Assembly: GCA_000802095.1 (NCBI GenBank)
Contig: JUEB01000009.1
Span: 62,001 to 126,000, forward strand
DNA length: 64,000 nt
Origin: Peptococcaceae bacterium BICA1-7
Lineage (GTDB): Bacteria > Bacillota > Desulfotomaculia > Desulfotomaculales > Desulfocucumaceae
Reading direction: 5' to 3'
Made by a program: the position numbers and the translations under genes. Position 1 is the first letter of the stretch. Every line of letters starts with the position of its first letter. The notes under the pieces are model-generated. The model had not been told where the DNA came from and ran no database searches. It was given only the letters and a program-made list of their open reading frames with translations. Shown here one piece after another: positions 30,784 through 37,046 of the stretch.

Positions 30784-31185
30784 TCACCCGGGCACCGGGA
30801 GTGGCTGCGGATTAGCTTTGAGATAACCCACAAGCCCCCTGTAATGATTCCGGAGGAGCCAGTCCAGCAGTGTCCCCGCCGTCCGTAGGTGCTCGTCCAG
30901 TATGGACTTGCAGTGTATTTTGACTTCCTCTGTCTGGTCATATGAGAGATGCAGGCCCAGGGCACGAAGCGCCTCCAGTTGAAGTTGAAAATCGGGTACC
31001 CGGTCAGTGTTGGCCAGGTGGGCCAGTATTTCGGTCTGCCGTTTTTTCAGTTCGCTCAATATGTGCCGGGCGAGATCCGGCAGGGCTCCCATGGACCAGG
31101 GGGTGTCCACCTTTAGGCCCCCCTGGTAATAAATCCTGATTCCCATACTCTCGGCCCGGGTCATTAAATCGGCGGTCTGGTTCAT
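30784..31185 (-). CDS. helical phage protein, unknown
   Basis: 133 residues from ATG at 31185, whose start overlaps the stop of the small zinc-ribbon gene (TAATG). Contains MTRAESMGIRIYYQGGLKVD and long helices (LARHILSELKKRQTEILAHL). No family recognised. Confidence 0.6.
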   Translation of the reverse strand: MNQTADLMTRAESMGIRIYYQGGLKVDTPWSMGALPDLARHILSELKKRQTEILAHLANTDRVPDFQLQLEALRALGLHLSYDQTEEVKIHCKSILDEHLRTAGTLLDWLLRNHYRGLVGYLKANPQPLPVPG

Positions 31186-31319
31186 TATTCGCTTATGTTC
31201 CCGGTGGTTTTTATCTCGAACACCCGGCCGCAGTCATGGCAGACAACTGTTGAGTATTTAGGTTCTACGTTGGTCGGATCGATATTCTCAGATGCGCAAA
31301 ACGGGCAGAAATTCAGCAT
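31185..31319 (-). CDS. 44-residue zinc-ribbon protein
   Basis: Start chosen at ATG 31319 after GGGAGGATAAAAAC. MLNFCPFCASENIDPTNVEP followed by VVCHDCGRVFEIKTTG: two CxxC pairs, a classic zinc ribbon. The stop overlaps the next start (TAATG), so translation is coupled. Confidence 0.7.
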   Translation of the reverse strand: MLNFCPFCASENIDPTNVEPKYSTVVCHDCGRVFEIKTTGNISE

Positions 31320-31531
31320 GTTTTTATCCTCCCTTTTTGTTTTTGGTTTTTCCCGCCGGCCCACCAGCAAGGCTCACAGAACCAGCCCACTTTAACGAGT
31401 TTGATTCTGTTGGGGCCTTTTTCTGGCGCTGGCGCATAAATGCACTTTCTCAGGTATGTTCCGGATACATCGCACCCACAATAGGCGCAGGCTGTACCCG
31501 GTGGAGCGTTAGCCGTGTTTAATGCTTTCAT
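31313..31531 (-). CDS. Cys-rich small protein
   Basis: 72 residues, ATG at 31531 after GGAG. CAYCGCDVSGTYLRKC and GWFCEPCWWAGGKNQKQKGR: two Cys pairs in zinc-finger spacing with a basic tail. It overlaps the neighbours by 7 and 23 bases. Confidence 0.6.
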   Translation of the reverse strand: MKALNTANAPPGTACAYCGCDVSGTYLRKCIYAPAPEKGPNRIKLVKVGWFCEPCWWAGGKNQKQKGRIKTC

Positions 31532-31793
31532 GGTTTCTCCTGCAAATCGGGCAGTATTGACTTGCCTTTTTCATATTCTTAAGGCGCCGTTCAAAGTTTC
31601 TGTCGCCCTCCGGCCAGGTTCGGGCCAACTCAAAGTCTATGCCGGCCTCCTTGATGACTTTCATCAGCTTAGCGCCAGTACCTGACCGGTGATGTTTTAT
31701 TCTGGCTTCAAGTTCCTCCTGGCCGCCGTCAACAAAGCCGATATAGTGACGTGCATGCTGGTAATTTTTATTGAAGTGCAGGAGGTAAACCAA
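31509..31793 (-). CDS. GIY-YIG-like nuclease
   Basis: 94 residues from TTG at 31793 after AAGGAG. The GIY-YIG-type core is VYLLHFNKNYQHARHYIGFV (first and second strands), then ARIKHHRSGTGAKLMKVI with the conserved Arg and an FERRLKNMKKASQYC end (Glu in place). The pattern is Y...YIG, R, E. It may be a free-standing homing or repair nuclease. A CPICRRNHESIKHG tail adds zinc-type Cys. Confidence 0.8.
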   Translation of the reverse strand: MVYLLHFNKNYQHARHYIGFVDGGQEELEARIKHHRSGTGAKLMKVIKEAGIDFELARTWPEGDRNFERRLKNMKKASQYCPICRRNHESIKHG

Positions 31794-31886
31794 CTTGACC
31801 GTCTCCTTTTAATAAACTCCTGTATCAGGCGGCTTTAGTTTCTCGCCCATCAGTCGCCAGCCAGGCCAGCCGCCGCATGGTAATCG

Positions 31887-31896
31887 CCCCCCCCCC
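31887..31896. repeat. homopolymeric run of ten C
   Basis: Ten consecutive C on the plus strand (G on the minus strand), downstream of structured element B. Minus-strand G10 lies 7 bases before an ATG that opens a 17-codon frame (MRRLAWLATDGRETKAA). Such tracts slip easily during replication. No certain gene is affected. Confidence 0.6.
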
Positions 31897-31906
31897 TTAA
31901 GGGTGT

Positions 31907-32025
31907 AAAAAAGGACACCCCCTGATTTACTCAGGAAGTGCCCTACTCACCGGGTCACGGGTGACGGAGGTCAAAGCCTCCCATTCGATATTCACTTTTC
32001 CCTCGGACGCTTGGGGAACTGCGGC
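31907..32025 (-). ncRNA. structured RNA element B: second copy of the hairpin-pseudoknot-terminator element
   Basis: Minus-strand order: hairpin 1 GGAGG-C-TTT-GA-CCTCC (31981-31966); hairpin 2 TCACC-CGTGACCC-GGTGA (31964-31947); then AGTAGGGCAC, the 5' arm of a terminator (GGGCAC...GTGTCC-TTTTTT with inner CCTGA/TCAGG, 31943-31907). Loop GTG-A-CCC can pair with arm GGG-CAC with one bulge, again excluding the terminator. It starts at the stop codon of the zinc-ribbon gene at 32,026. Sequences that differ from copy A keep the pairing in both hairpins and the pseudoknot. Confidence 0.65.
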
Positions 32026-32145
32026 TTAGGTGGCACCGGAATCACCACCGTCCGGTATTTCGGTCCCACAGTAAGGGCAGATCCAGGGGATAGCTCCGGC
32101 GCTGTATGAAGTCTTACTGCAATTCGGGCAGACTCTGCTTTGCAT
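32026..32145 (-). CDS. 39-residue double-CxxC zinc-ribbon protein
   Basis: Minus-strand ATG at 32145, with AAAGGAG 8 bases upstream; stop TAA at 32026-32028. Sequence begins MQSRVCPNCSKTSYSAGAIP and continues WICPYCGTEIPDGGDSGAT. CPNC and CPYC pairs make a zinc ribbon. Its last codons GGT GCC ACC TAA match the end of the DUF1643 gene because structured element B begins there. A different, longer frame over the same bases is not the gene. Confidence 0.78.
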   Translation of the reverse strand: MQSRVCPNCSKTSYSAGAIPWICPYCGTEIPDGGDSGAT

Positions 32146-32190
32146 GGGATCAACTCCTTTGGTGTGGAGTGTCTATAAACTATGCAGTAA

Positions 32191-32571
32191 CTATATGGCA
32201 CGTTTTTTCTTGTTTAAACAGTCCGTGCATACCTGCCCTATGTTTATCCTGGTACTAAATTGACCGCAAGCGGAACATACCATGCCGGAACTTTTAAACT
32301 CGGGAAGGAGTCCAGCAAAGAGAAGCTCCTTATTGCCAAGTCTCTCCACCCTCCAACCCTTTGCCGTATTGACTTCCATTGCCATTTGATGCTTTACAAC
32401 AATAAGCCGGTCATTGTTTTTCTTGCGGATTATGCCCACATAAAGATGGTCTTTCGGGCAATCCTCCCATTTCGGAAGTTGTGACCTACGAGTTATTTCT
32501 TTCACCGATATTACGGCGGGAAGTCCATCCCAGAAACCTTTTATTTTATTTTCAAACTCCTGTATAGGCAT
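32191..32571 (-). CDS. phage protein with C-terminal zinc ribbon
   Basis: 126 residues, ATG at 32571 after AAAGGATG. N-terminal alpha/beta part (KGFWDGLPAVISVKEITRRS), then GMVCSACGQFSTRINIGQVC and DCLNKKKRAI: four Cys in zinc-ribbon spacing and a basic tail. It likely binds nucleic acid. The leader repeat copy 2 is directly upstream of its ribosome binding site. Confidence 0.7.
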   Translation of the reverse strand: MPIQEFENKIKGFWDGLPAVISVKEITRRSQLPKWEDCPKDHLYVGIIRKKNNDRLIVVKHQMAMEVNTAKGWRVERLGNKELLFAGLLPEFKSSGMVCSACGQFSTRINIGQVCTDCLNKKKRAI

Positions 32572-32583
32572 AAAATAATCATC

Positions 32584-32605
32584 CTTTCTTAATGAACAAC
32601 ATTAC
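32584..32605 (-). repeat. 22-base leader repeat, copy 2
   Basis: Exact repeat of 17,622-17,643, with the TAATG-N5-CATTA inverted repeat (core 32590-32604). Again it directly precedes a ribosome binding site (AAAGGATG of the gene at 32571). Confidence 0.7.
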
Positions 32606-32620
32606 TCATGCTGTGCTCAT

Positions 32621-32860
32621 CTACAGAGGCAGGTACGGTATAACCGGCCGCTTCATCAACTGAGCCGCTTTGTTCCCCCTGAAAGGAGTAGGTATGTAGC
32701 CCTTGGACTTGCCCCGGGTTATCTCTTTTATAATCCGCTGGCCCCGCTTGAATTCAGGCACACCGTTTTTCTCTTCCTGCTTCAGAATGGCGGCGATGTT
32801 GGGCCGGTAAACCAGGTGTTTATGCCTCTCCCAGTAGGTGAGCTTTTGTCTTGCCAGCAG
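32621..32860 (-). CDS. small phage protein with apparent CTG start
   Basis: On the minus strand an open frame runs from a TAA just upstream of GGGAGGG to stop TAG at 32621. No ATG, GTG or TTG lies near its beginning. CTG CTG at 32860 and 32857 follow GGGAGGG at ribosome-binding distance. The protein (about 79 residues) begins LLARQKLTYWERHKHLVYRP and continues NIAAILKQEEKNGVPEFKRG. The codons look protein-coding and fill a 350-base gap. Function unknown. Confidence 0.6.
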   Translation of the reverse strand: MLARQKLTYWERHKHLVYRPNIAAILKQEEKNGVPEFKRGQRIIKEITRGKSKGYIPTPFRGNKAAQLMKRPVIPYLPL

Positions 32861-32924
32861 TATCCCTCCCGTGATAAAATTTCCTTAACCAATTATCTGA
32901 CTGCCGTTTTCGGCAGTTTTCTTT

Positions 32925-33179
32925 TTATTTGCCTTGGGCTTTGGTAATAGCGTTATCTAATGCTGTAAAGGCATCGGCATCCTCTTGAATGCACCAATCG
33001 CATGACAGTCTTTCCAGTACCTTGAGTGCCTTTTTTGCTGCCTCCAGTAGTTCCGGTGCTGCCGTGTATAATCGGGCAAGCGATTTTGGATCATCTCCCT
33101 CCTTAATTACTGCGCTAAATAAGGCCACCGGGTCACCATCGGTATTTAGGCTTACGGATTTTAGCCTTACCTCTTTCAC
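32925..33179 (-). CDS. small phage protein, unknown
   Basis: 84 residues from GTG at 33179 after GGGAGG. The end SLARLYTAAPELLEAAKKAL and AFTALDNAITKAQGK fits a widespread family of small phage proteins with an L-AAPELLEA helix. Function unknown. Confidence 0.7.
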   Translation of the reverse strand: MKEVRLKSVSLNTDGDPVALFSAVIKEGDDPKSLARLYTAAPELLEAAKKALKVLERLSCDWCIQEDADAFTALDNAITKAQGK

Positions 33180-33183
33180 CCTC

Positions 33184-33321
33184 TCACCTCCCCGCCCAGT
33201 GAATTATCCCGAAGTACCACACCCCTACCCAGCCAACTAGGGCAATCACCGCCAGGGGCTTACAGTTATACCACCTCCACCGCTTTTGCTTGAACAGCTG
33301 ATTGACATTTGTTATCGCCAT
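33184..33321 (-). CDS. 45-residue membrane protein
   Basis: Minus-strand ATG at 33321 after AGGGGGTACATA; stop TGA at 33184. MAITNVNQLFKQKRWRWYNC, then KPLAVIALVGWVGVWYFGII, HWAGR. A basic N-terminus is followed by one transmembrane helix. The next gene start follows at once. Confidence 0.65.
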   Translation of the reverse strand: MAITNVNQLFKQKRWRWYNCKPLAVIALVGWVGVWYFGIIHWAGR

Positions 33322-33331
33322 TATGTACCCC

Positions 33332-33472
33332 CTAAAACCTCAACAGCTCCGGTGTGTGAGTTATTGCATACCAACCATAGGCCAAGGCACCGAATAACGC
33401 CAGCATCCCCGCAAGCTTTACCATTGCATCAACCCAAATCCACACCGATGCGGCCCTTTTCAGTCCTTTCAT
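33332..33472 (-). CDS. 46-residue membrane protein
   Basis: Minus-strand ATG at 33472 after GGAGGTACGGG; stop TAG at 33332. MKGLKRAASVWIWVDAMVKL, then AGMLALFGALAYGWYAITHT, PELLRF. One transmembrane helix. It overlaps the end of the upstream gene by 44 bases in another frame. Confidence 0.65.
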   Translation of the reverse strand: MKGLKRAASVWIWVDAMVKLAGMLALFGALAYGWYAITHTPELLRF

Positions 33473-33821
33473 CCCGTACCTCCTTCCTGTAGATGCTTCC
33501 GCAGCCCCTGCACCAGGCCGTTATTTCGGGGGCCTGTCCGGCGAGGTAGTCAAAAGCACTTGCGTTACATACCGGGCACCGACTGTATGCCTGCTGGTCT
33601 GCTATGATGATGACCACCGGCCAGCTGCCAGTGTTGGTTACAACCGGGTCACCCTTTCTTACCGAGAAGTTGTCAACCCTCAGCTGAGATATGCCGTACT
33701 TGTCCAAAACGCCGGAGATAAAAGACATCATTTCCTGCCTGTCCCACCTACCCTGGGCGTAAAGCTGCAGGGCTGTGTGGCACTGTGCGCGGTCCTCGTG
33801 TGTGGGGAAAGATTTAATCAT
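33429..33821 (-). CDS. phage protein with C-terminal zinc ribbon
   Basis: 130 residues, ATG at 33821 after AAAGGAGG. N-terminal helices (HTALQLYAQGRWDRQEMMSF), then SRCPVCNASAFDYLAGQAP and WCRGCGSIYRKE: two Cys pairs forming a zinc ribbon. Its 3' end overlaps the membrane-protein gene. Likely an early regulatory or inhibitory protein (inference). Confidence 0.65.
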   Translation of the reverse strand: MIKSFPTHEDRAQCHTALQLYAQGRWDRQEMMSFISGVLDKYGISQLRVDNFSVRKGDPVVTNTGSWPVVIIIADQQAYSRCPVCNASAFDYLAGQAPEITAWCRGCGSIYRKEVRDERTEKGRIGVDLG

Positions 33822-33846
33822 GGGTTGTCCCTCCTTTTGTGGTATT

Positions 33847-34158
33847 TCACTTTACCTGGAGAGTCTTACTAATCGGGGCTATCGACTGTTTTTCTTGGCC
33901 TTCCATCCACTTATCCAGGGCTTCTTCCCTGATTATTATCCTCGTCCCGATACGCATGTGAGGTATCTGTCCTTTGCGAATGGCCTCCCGGAATTTCGTC
34001 AGCCCGATAGCACCCTGAAAATAATCTTTAAGAGCTGTTTGAACTGTGAATACTCGCTTGGGCCTGTCCTCCATTAAAAGGTTGGGCATTTTGCGACCGC
34101 ATTCTGGGCAGAACTTTGCGTTTTCAGGGGCTTTGGAGCCGCATTCCTGACAGTACAC
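33847..34158 (-). CDS. zinc-ribbon plus excisionase-type HTH protein
   Basis: 103 residues from GTG at 34158 after GAGGGTG. Residues 1-25 are a zinc ribbon: MYCQECGSKAPENAKFCPEC. The rest is a MerR/excisionase-like winged HTH: GAIGLTKFREAIRKGQIPHM followed by RIIIREEALDKWM. First genes after the Cro-like gene in the lytic direction are often excisionase or regulatory proteins. Either role is possible. Confidence 0.75.
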   Translation of the reverse strand: MYCQECGSKAPENAKFCPECGRKMPNLLMEDRPKRVFTVQTALKDYFQGAIGLTKFREAIRKGQIPHMRIGTRIIIREEALDKWMEGQEKQSIAPISKTLQVK

Positions 34159-34182
34159 AGAATCACCCTCTCAAGTGGCTTT

Positions 34183-34413
34183 TTAACTAGCCTGTATTTC
34201 CGTCACGCTGTGTAAAAAATTAAGGTCCATTGTCAGACACGCAGCAATGCTTGTCAGCGCTTCTACGCTTGGAGCATACCTGCCGTTTTCTATGTCCGAA
34301 ATATAGTTTCTGGAAAGTCCGGTTTTCTCCGATACTTCCAGCTGAGTTAGACCTTTTTCCAGACGACTCTCTTTTATTTTTTTGCCTATTTTTTCTCTTG
34401 CCGCGGCATCCAT
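34183..34413 (-). CDS. Cro-like XRE-family HTH regulator
   Basis: Start chosen at ATG 34413 after GGGGGTG, 76 residues. REKIGKKIKESRLEKGLTQL, SEKTGLSRNYISDIENGRYA form the full XRE helix-turn-helix. It is transcribed away from the repressor, at the head of the lytic operon, in the position of Cro. Its own promoter (-35 TTTACA, 17-base spacer, -10 TACTAT at 34,434-34,462) contains an operator copy. Confidence 0.85.
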   Translation of the reverse strand: MDAAAREKIGKKIKESRLEKGLTQLEVSEKTGLSRNYISDIENGRYAPSVEALTSIAACLTMDLNFLHSVTEIQAS

Positions 34414-34433
34414 TGTTTTCACCCCCTGGAAAT

Positions 34434-34462
34434 ATAGTACGGTATTTCCGTCACTGTGTAAA
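34434..34462 (-). promoter_or_regulatory. promoter of the lytic/early operon with embedded operator
   Basis: Minus-strand -35 TTTACA (34462-34457), 17-base spacer, -10 TACTAT (34439-34434). The operator GTATTTCCGTCACTG (34442-34456) lies exactly between the two boxes. Repressor bound there would block RNA polymerase. Confidence 0.75.
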
Positions 34463-34602
34463 CTCGGAAAAACAAGCCTTAGGGACTACTACGAAAGGAT
34501 GAGTGGCATTAGCTCACTAATACTAATTAATCCGTCAATGTACTTGTATATCCGTCACTGGTTGTATTGTATATCCGTCTTTCGGGGTATTGTATATCCG
34601 AC
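34442..34602. promoter_or_regulatory. operator array GTATWTCCGTC
   Basis: Direct copies of GTATWTCCGTC start at 34442 (GTATTTCCGTCACTG), 34546 (GTATATCCGTCACTG), 34569 (GTATATCCGTC) and 34592 (GTATATCCGAC). The last three are spaced 23 bases apart, about two helical turns. A weaker copy (TTAATCCGTCA) lies near 34528. A related stretch, GTATTTCCGTCACGCTG, lies at 34194-34210 inside the Cro-like gene. Confidence 0.8.
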
Positions 34603-34618
34603 ATATATTGGTTATAAT
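34590..34618 (+). promoter_or_regulatory. promoter of repressor/integrase transcript
   Basis: -35 TTGTAT (34590-34595), 17-base spacer, -10 TATAAT (34613-34618). The operator at 34592 overlaps the -35, suggesting autoregulation. An inverted repeat GTCGG-TAGAA-CCGAC (34628-34642) lies in the leader. Confidence 0.65.
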
Positions 34619-34667
34619 GTGAGCATAGTCGGTAGAACCGACATTAAACAGGGAGAGGGTATAAATA

Positions 34668-35234
34668 GTGCATTTAGGTGATCGCATAAAAAAGGTAAGG
34701 GAAGGCCTAAATTTTACGCAGAAGGAATTGGCTTTAAAGGCTAACATATCTCGCTCATACTTAGCAGATATAGAGAATAACAGGTATAACCCCAGTTTGG
34801 ACACGCTTACTAAAATTGCAGGAGCGCTCGATGTTTCACCTGATCGCTTAACCGGTGAAACAGCCCGTAGTCTAATAGAGGACAGGCTCGAAGAACTGAG
34901 CATGCCTCTATCCGAATTAGCTCATAAAGCAGAAGTTCCGTTGGCTTTTCTTACTAATCTTGATAGTGTCATACCGGACGAGGGTGATTACGATTATGTA
35001 ACTAAAATCGCTAAAGCCCTTGGAGTTCAACCTGGTAGCCTACGCGCAGCCCTTGCGCGTCAGGAACCCCCGATCTATGATGGCCCCAAATCCAACCCTG
35101 AGGAAGACTTTGCGATGGTCTCAGAGGCTTCTATGGATTATGCCTGTGGCGACGATTGGACGGAAGCTGAACTGAAAGAGATAGAAAGATTCAAAGATTT
35201 CCTGCGCATGAAGCGAAGCCAGAAAAAAGATTAG
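34668..35234 (+). CDS. prophage repressor, XRE family with two HTH domains
   Basis: 188 residues from GTG at 34668 after GAGAGGG. Residues 5-60 are a complete XRE HTH (LNFTQKELALKANISRSYLA, DIENNRYNPSLDTLTKI). A second, more degenerate HTH lies at about 70-125 (ELSMPLSELAHKAEVPLAFL). The C-terminus ends in a charged helix (EIERFKDFLRMKRSQKKD). It lacks a LexA-like peptidase domain, so induction is likely not by self-cleavage. It is divergent from the Cro-like gene. Confidence 0.88.
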   Translation: MHLGDRIKKVREGLNFTQKELALKANISRSYLADIENNRYNPSLDTLTKIAGALDVSPDRLTGETARSLIEDRLEELSMPLSELAHKAEVPLAFLTNLDSVIPDEGDYDYVTKIAKALGVQPGSLRAALARQEPPIYDGPKSNPEEDFAMVSEASMDYACGDDWTEAELKEIERFKDFLRMKRSQKKD

Positions 35235-35244
35235 AGGTGAAAAC

Positions 35245-36465
35245 TTGGCATCTATCGAACAGAAAGACGATGCTGGCCTAAAGTGGCTATTGGTAGTCTC
35301 TGATGGATTCAATGGTAAAAAGAGGGTTAAAAGGAAAAAGATTTTTAGTGGAACTGAGAAACAGGCATTAAAAGCGGCAGTCCTTTTTGAAGATGAAGTG
35401 AAGAACGGTAAATACTGCCCAGCCAGTAAGGACTGCAAACTTTCTGAATTTGTGGATATGTGGATCAAGGATTATGGAGAAAAGAATCTGGCGCCTAAAA
35501 CCTTGGCCCGGTACAAGGAAATGCTGGACAGCAGGATTCTGCCCACTATCGGTCAACTGAAATTGGACAAGCTTAAGCCGATGGTTATTAACCGCCTCAT
35601 AAATGACCTGGCTGACATGCCACGCAAAGATAAAAAGGAAGGTAAGCTTTCAGCCCAAACCATCAGGCATCATTACCGTTGCCTCTCTGCTATACTCCAG
35701 GATGCCGTAGACTGGGACGTAATTAAGGAAAACCCCTGTTCGCGCGTCACGCCTCCCAAGGTTAAAAAGGCCAAAGTAAAGGTCTATGATGAAGAGGAAA
35801 CCAGTGCCTTTTTAACCGCCCTGGAGACGGCACCCCTGAAACACCGGACGCTTATATGGCTTGAGATAGCCACAGGCCTTCGTGAAGGGGAAATTATGGG
35901 CTTGGAGTGGATTGACATAGATTTTAATAATAATAGCCTTAAGGTTGAGAGAGCCAGCCAATATTTACCGGGGAAAGGTGTATTTACAAAAGACCCTAAA
36001 ACGGAAGAGAGCCAGCGCACCTTGGCGCTGCCTAAAAATGTGATGGACTTGCTCAAGCAGCACAAAGCAAAGCTGGCTGAAAAAAAACTTAAGCTGGGCG
36101 ATTTTAAAAACGGGGGGTTGTGGAAAGGATCGGATCGGCTTTTCGTGACCTGGGACGGACGTCCTGGGCACCCCACCTGGCCGGGGAAGTGGCTGGCAAA
36201 ATTTCTGAAAGACAAAGAACTGCCGCACTGCTCTTTTCATTCCCTGCGACACCTCAATGCTACTATGTCTATTGCGGCCGGCGTCCCGCTTAAAAACGTA
36301 TCGGCTCGGCTGGGACATAGCGATATAGGGACCACTGCAAACATCTATGCCGAAGCCCTGAAAAGCGTGGACCGGGAGGCCGCTGAAAAAATGGGTAAGC
36401 TACTTGAGAATAAGCCGGAAGAAAAGGACGGCAGAGCCAAGAAAGTGAAACGCATACGCCGATGA
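35245..36465 (+). CDS. tyrosine-family site-specific integrase
   Basis: 406 residues from TTG at 35245 after AGAGGTG. The N-terminal arm-binding domain (EQKDDAGLKWLLVV...) and SAM-like core domain (SEFVDMWIKDYGEKNLAPKT) precede the catalytic domain. Catalytic residues are visible: Arg in IATGLREGEIMGLEW, His-x-x-Arg in SFHSLRHLNATMSI, His in RLGHSDIGTTANIYAEAL with the Tyr nucleophile. It integrates the phage at the tRNA-Trp. The attachment fragment follows its stop codon by 130 bases. Confidence 0.95.
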   Translation: MASIEQKDDAGLKWLLVVSDGFNGKKRVKRKKIFSGTEKQALKAAVLFEDEVKNGKYCPASKDCKLSEFVDMWIKDYGEKNLAPKTLARYKEMLDSRILPTIGQLKLDKLKPMVINRLINDLADMPRKDKKEGKLSAQTIRHHYRCLSAILQDAVDWDVIKENPCSRVTPPKVKKAKVKVYDEEETSAFLTALETAPLKHRTLIWLEIATGLREGEIMGLEWIDIDFNNNSLKVERASQYLPGKGVFTKDPKTEESQRTLALPKNVMDLLKQHKAKLAEKKLKLGDFKNGGLWKGSDRLFVTWDGRPGHPTWPGKWLAKFLKDKELPHCSFHSLRHLNATMSIAAGVPLKNVSARLGHSDIGTTANIYAEALKSVDREAAEKMGKLLENKPEEKDGRAKKVKRIRR

Positions 36466-36593
36466 TATGGGGGACAGTTGGGGGACACTTTTTTTGATTT
36501 TAAATATTTTCGTAAGATTGCAGACGAATAAAAATCCAGTAAAATAGCGGCTTGCGACTGATGGCGACTGTGTCCGATAGGCCATTCTTCGCA
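36466..36593. other. phage-side gap between integrase and attachment site
   Basis: 128 bases with no gene. Two G5 runs at TGGGGGACAGTTGGGGGACAC (about 36468-36490) probably belong to the integrase arm-type binding region. Nothing else is seen. Confidence 0.5.
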
Positions 36594-36638
36594 CTCCAAA
36601 ACCGTAGGCTGCAGGTTCGAGTCCTGTCTCCCCTGCCA
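36594..36638 (+). other. attachment site: displaced 3' part of tRNA-Trp
   Basis: The sequence from the anticodon loop (CTCCAAA, anticodon CCA) through the T arm (GCAGG-TTCGAGT-CCTGT) to the acceptor end CTCCCCT-GCCA matches the 3' part of a bacterial tRNA-Trp. Upstream of 36,594 there is no D arm or matching AGGGGAG acceptor strand, so the tRNA 5' part is missing. This is the usual result of phage integration in a tRNA anticodon loop: the intact gene lies at the other prophage end. Confidence 0.88.
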
Positions 36639-37046
36639 GAAAAAGTAAGAATCCGTAAGGTATTGCGGGTTCTTTTATTTTTATAGTTTGCGTAAATCAG
36701 CAGAATGGGGAAATCTTGGGGAAATGGCCTTTTCGGGACATAAAAAAACAACCCGGAGGCCGTTAATTTTTTCTATGCCTGTTTTATTTAAGGAGGTCTC
36801 CCCAATTTTCGGAAGACTGTTAATCGGTCGAGATTTCGATAGAGAGGACGGCTTAATATTAAGCCGTCCTAAAGGAACTGAACTAATTGGCACTATAGTC
36901 TGTTTTGGTGTTGTGCTTTTTTTGATAGCGTGTTTTCCGCGAATCTGCATGTTTCTTTTTTTTAATTTCTGTTAGAGGTTGGAGTTTCATTGGTATGTAT
37001 AGTCTTAAAAGAATCTTCCTGAAAATATAATCTCTCGACAGTAATA
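36639..37046. other. gene-poor stretch, probable remnant of an older element
   Basis: No convincing gene. It contains GGGGAAATCTTGGGGAAA at 36707-36724, resembling one at 37858-37875, and a perfect palindrome at 36845-36870. A 95-codon frame here has no ribosome binding site. Confidence 0.5.
36845..36870. repeat. perfect 26-bp palindrome
   Basis: AGGACGGCTTAAT joined to ATTAAGCCGTCCT: both halves are exact reverse complements. No T-run follows on either side, so it is not a plain terminator. It could be a protein-binding site or a transposon/resolution remnant. Confidence 0.85.

Larger units (their letters stand above)
1..36638 (-). mobile_element. siphovirus-type prophage, left end outside window
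   Basis: A dense, almost wholly minus-strand run of phage genes: early and recombination genes on the right, packaging, head and tail genes on the left. Two plus-strand genes at the right end are the repressor and the tyrosine integrase. The gene order terminase small-terminase large-portal-protease-capsid-connectors-tail tube-chaperone-tape measure is that of HK97-like siphoviruses. The right boundary is a tRNA-Trp 3' fragment directly after the integrase. The left boundary, the rest of the tail genes and any lysis genes are outside the window. No obvious disrupted structural gene is seen, so the element could be intact. Confidence 0.95.

Noticed and set aside
31992-32201. 69-codon minus-strand frame
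   Set aside because: The overlapping 39-codon zinc-ribbon frame has the ribosome binding site and Cys pairs; this frame has neither.
36500-36751. Minus-strand frame containing GDRTRTCSLRFW
   Set aside because: It is the reverse reading of the tRNA-Trp fragment; such frames are a well-known artefact.
36681-36975. Overlapping 89- and 95-codon frames on opposite strands
   Set aside because: No ribosome binding site on either, and they span the palindrome; kept only as part of the scar.
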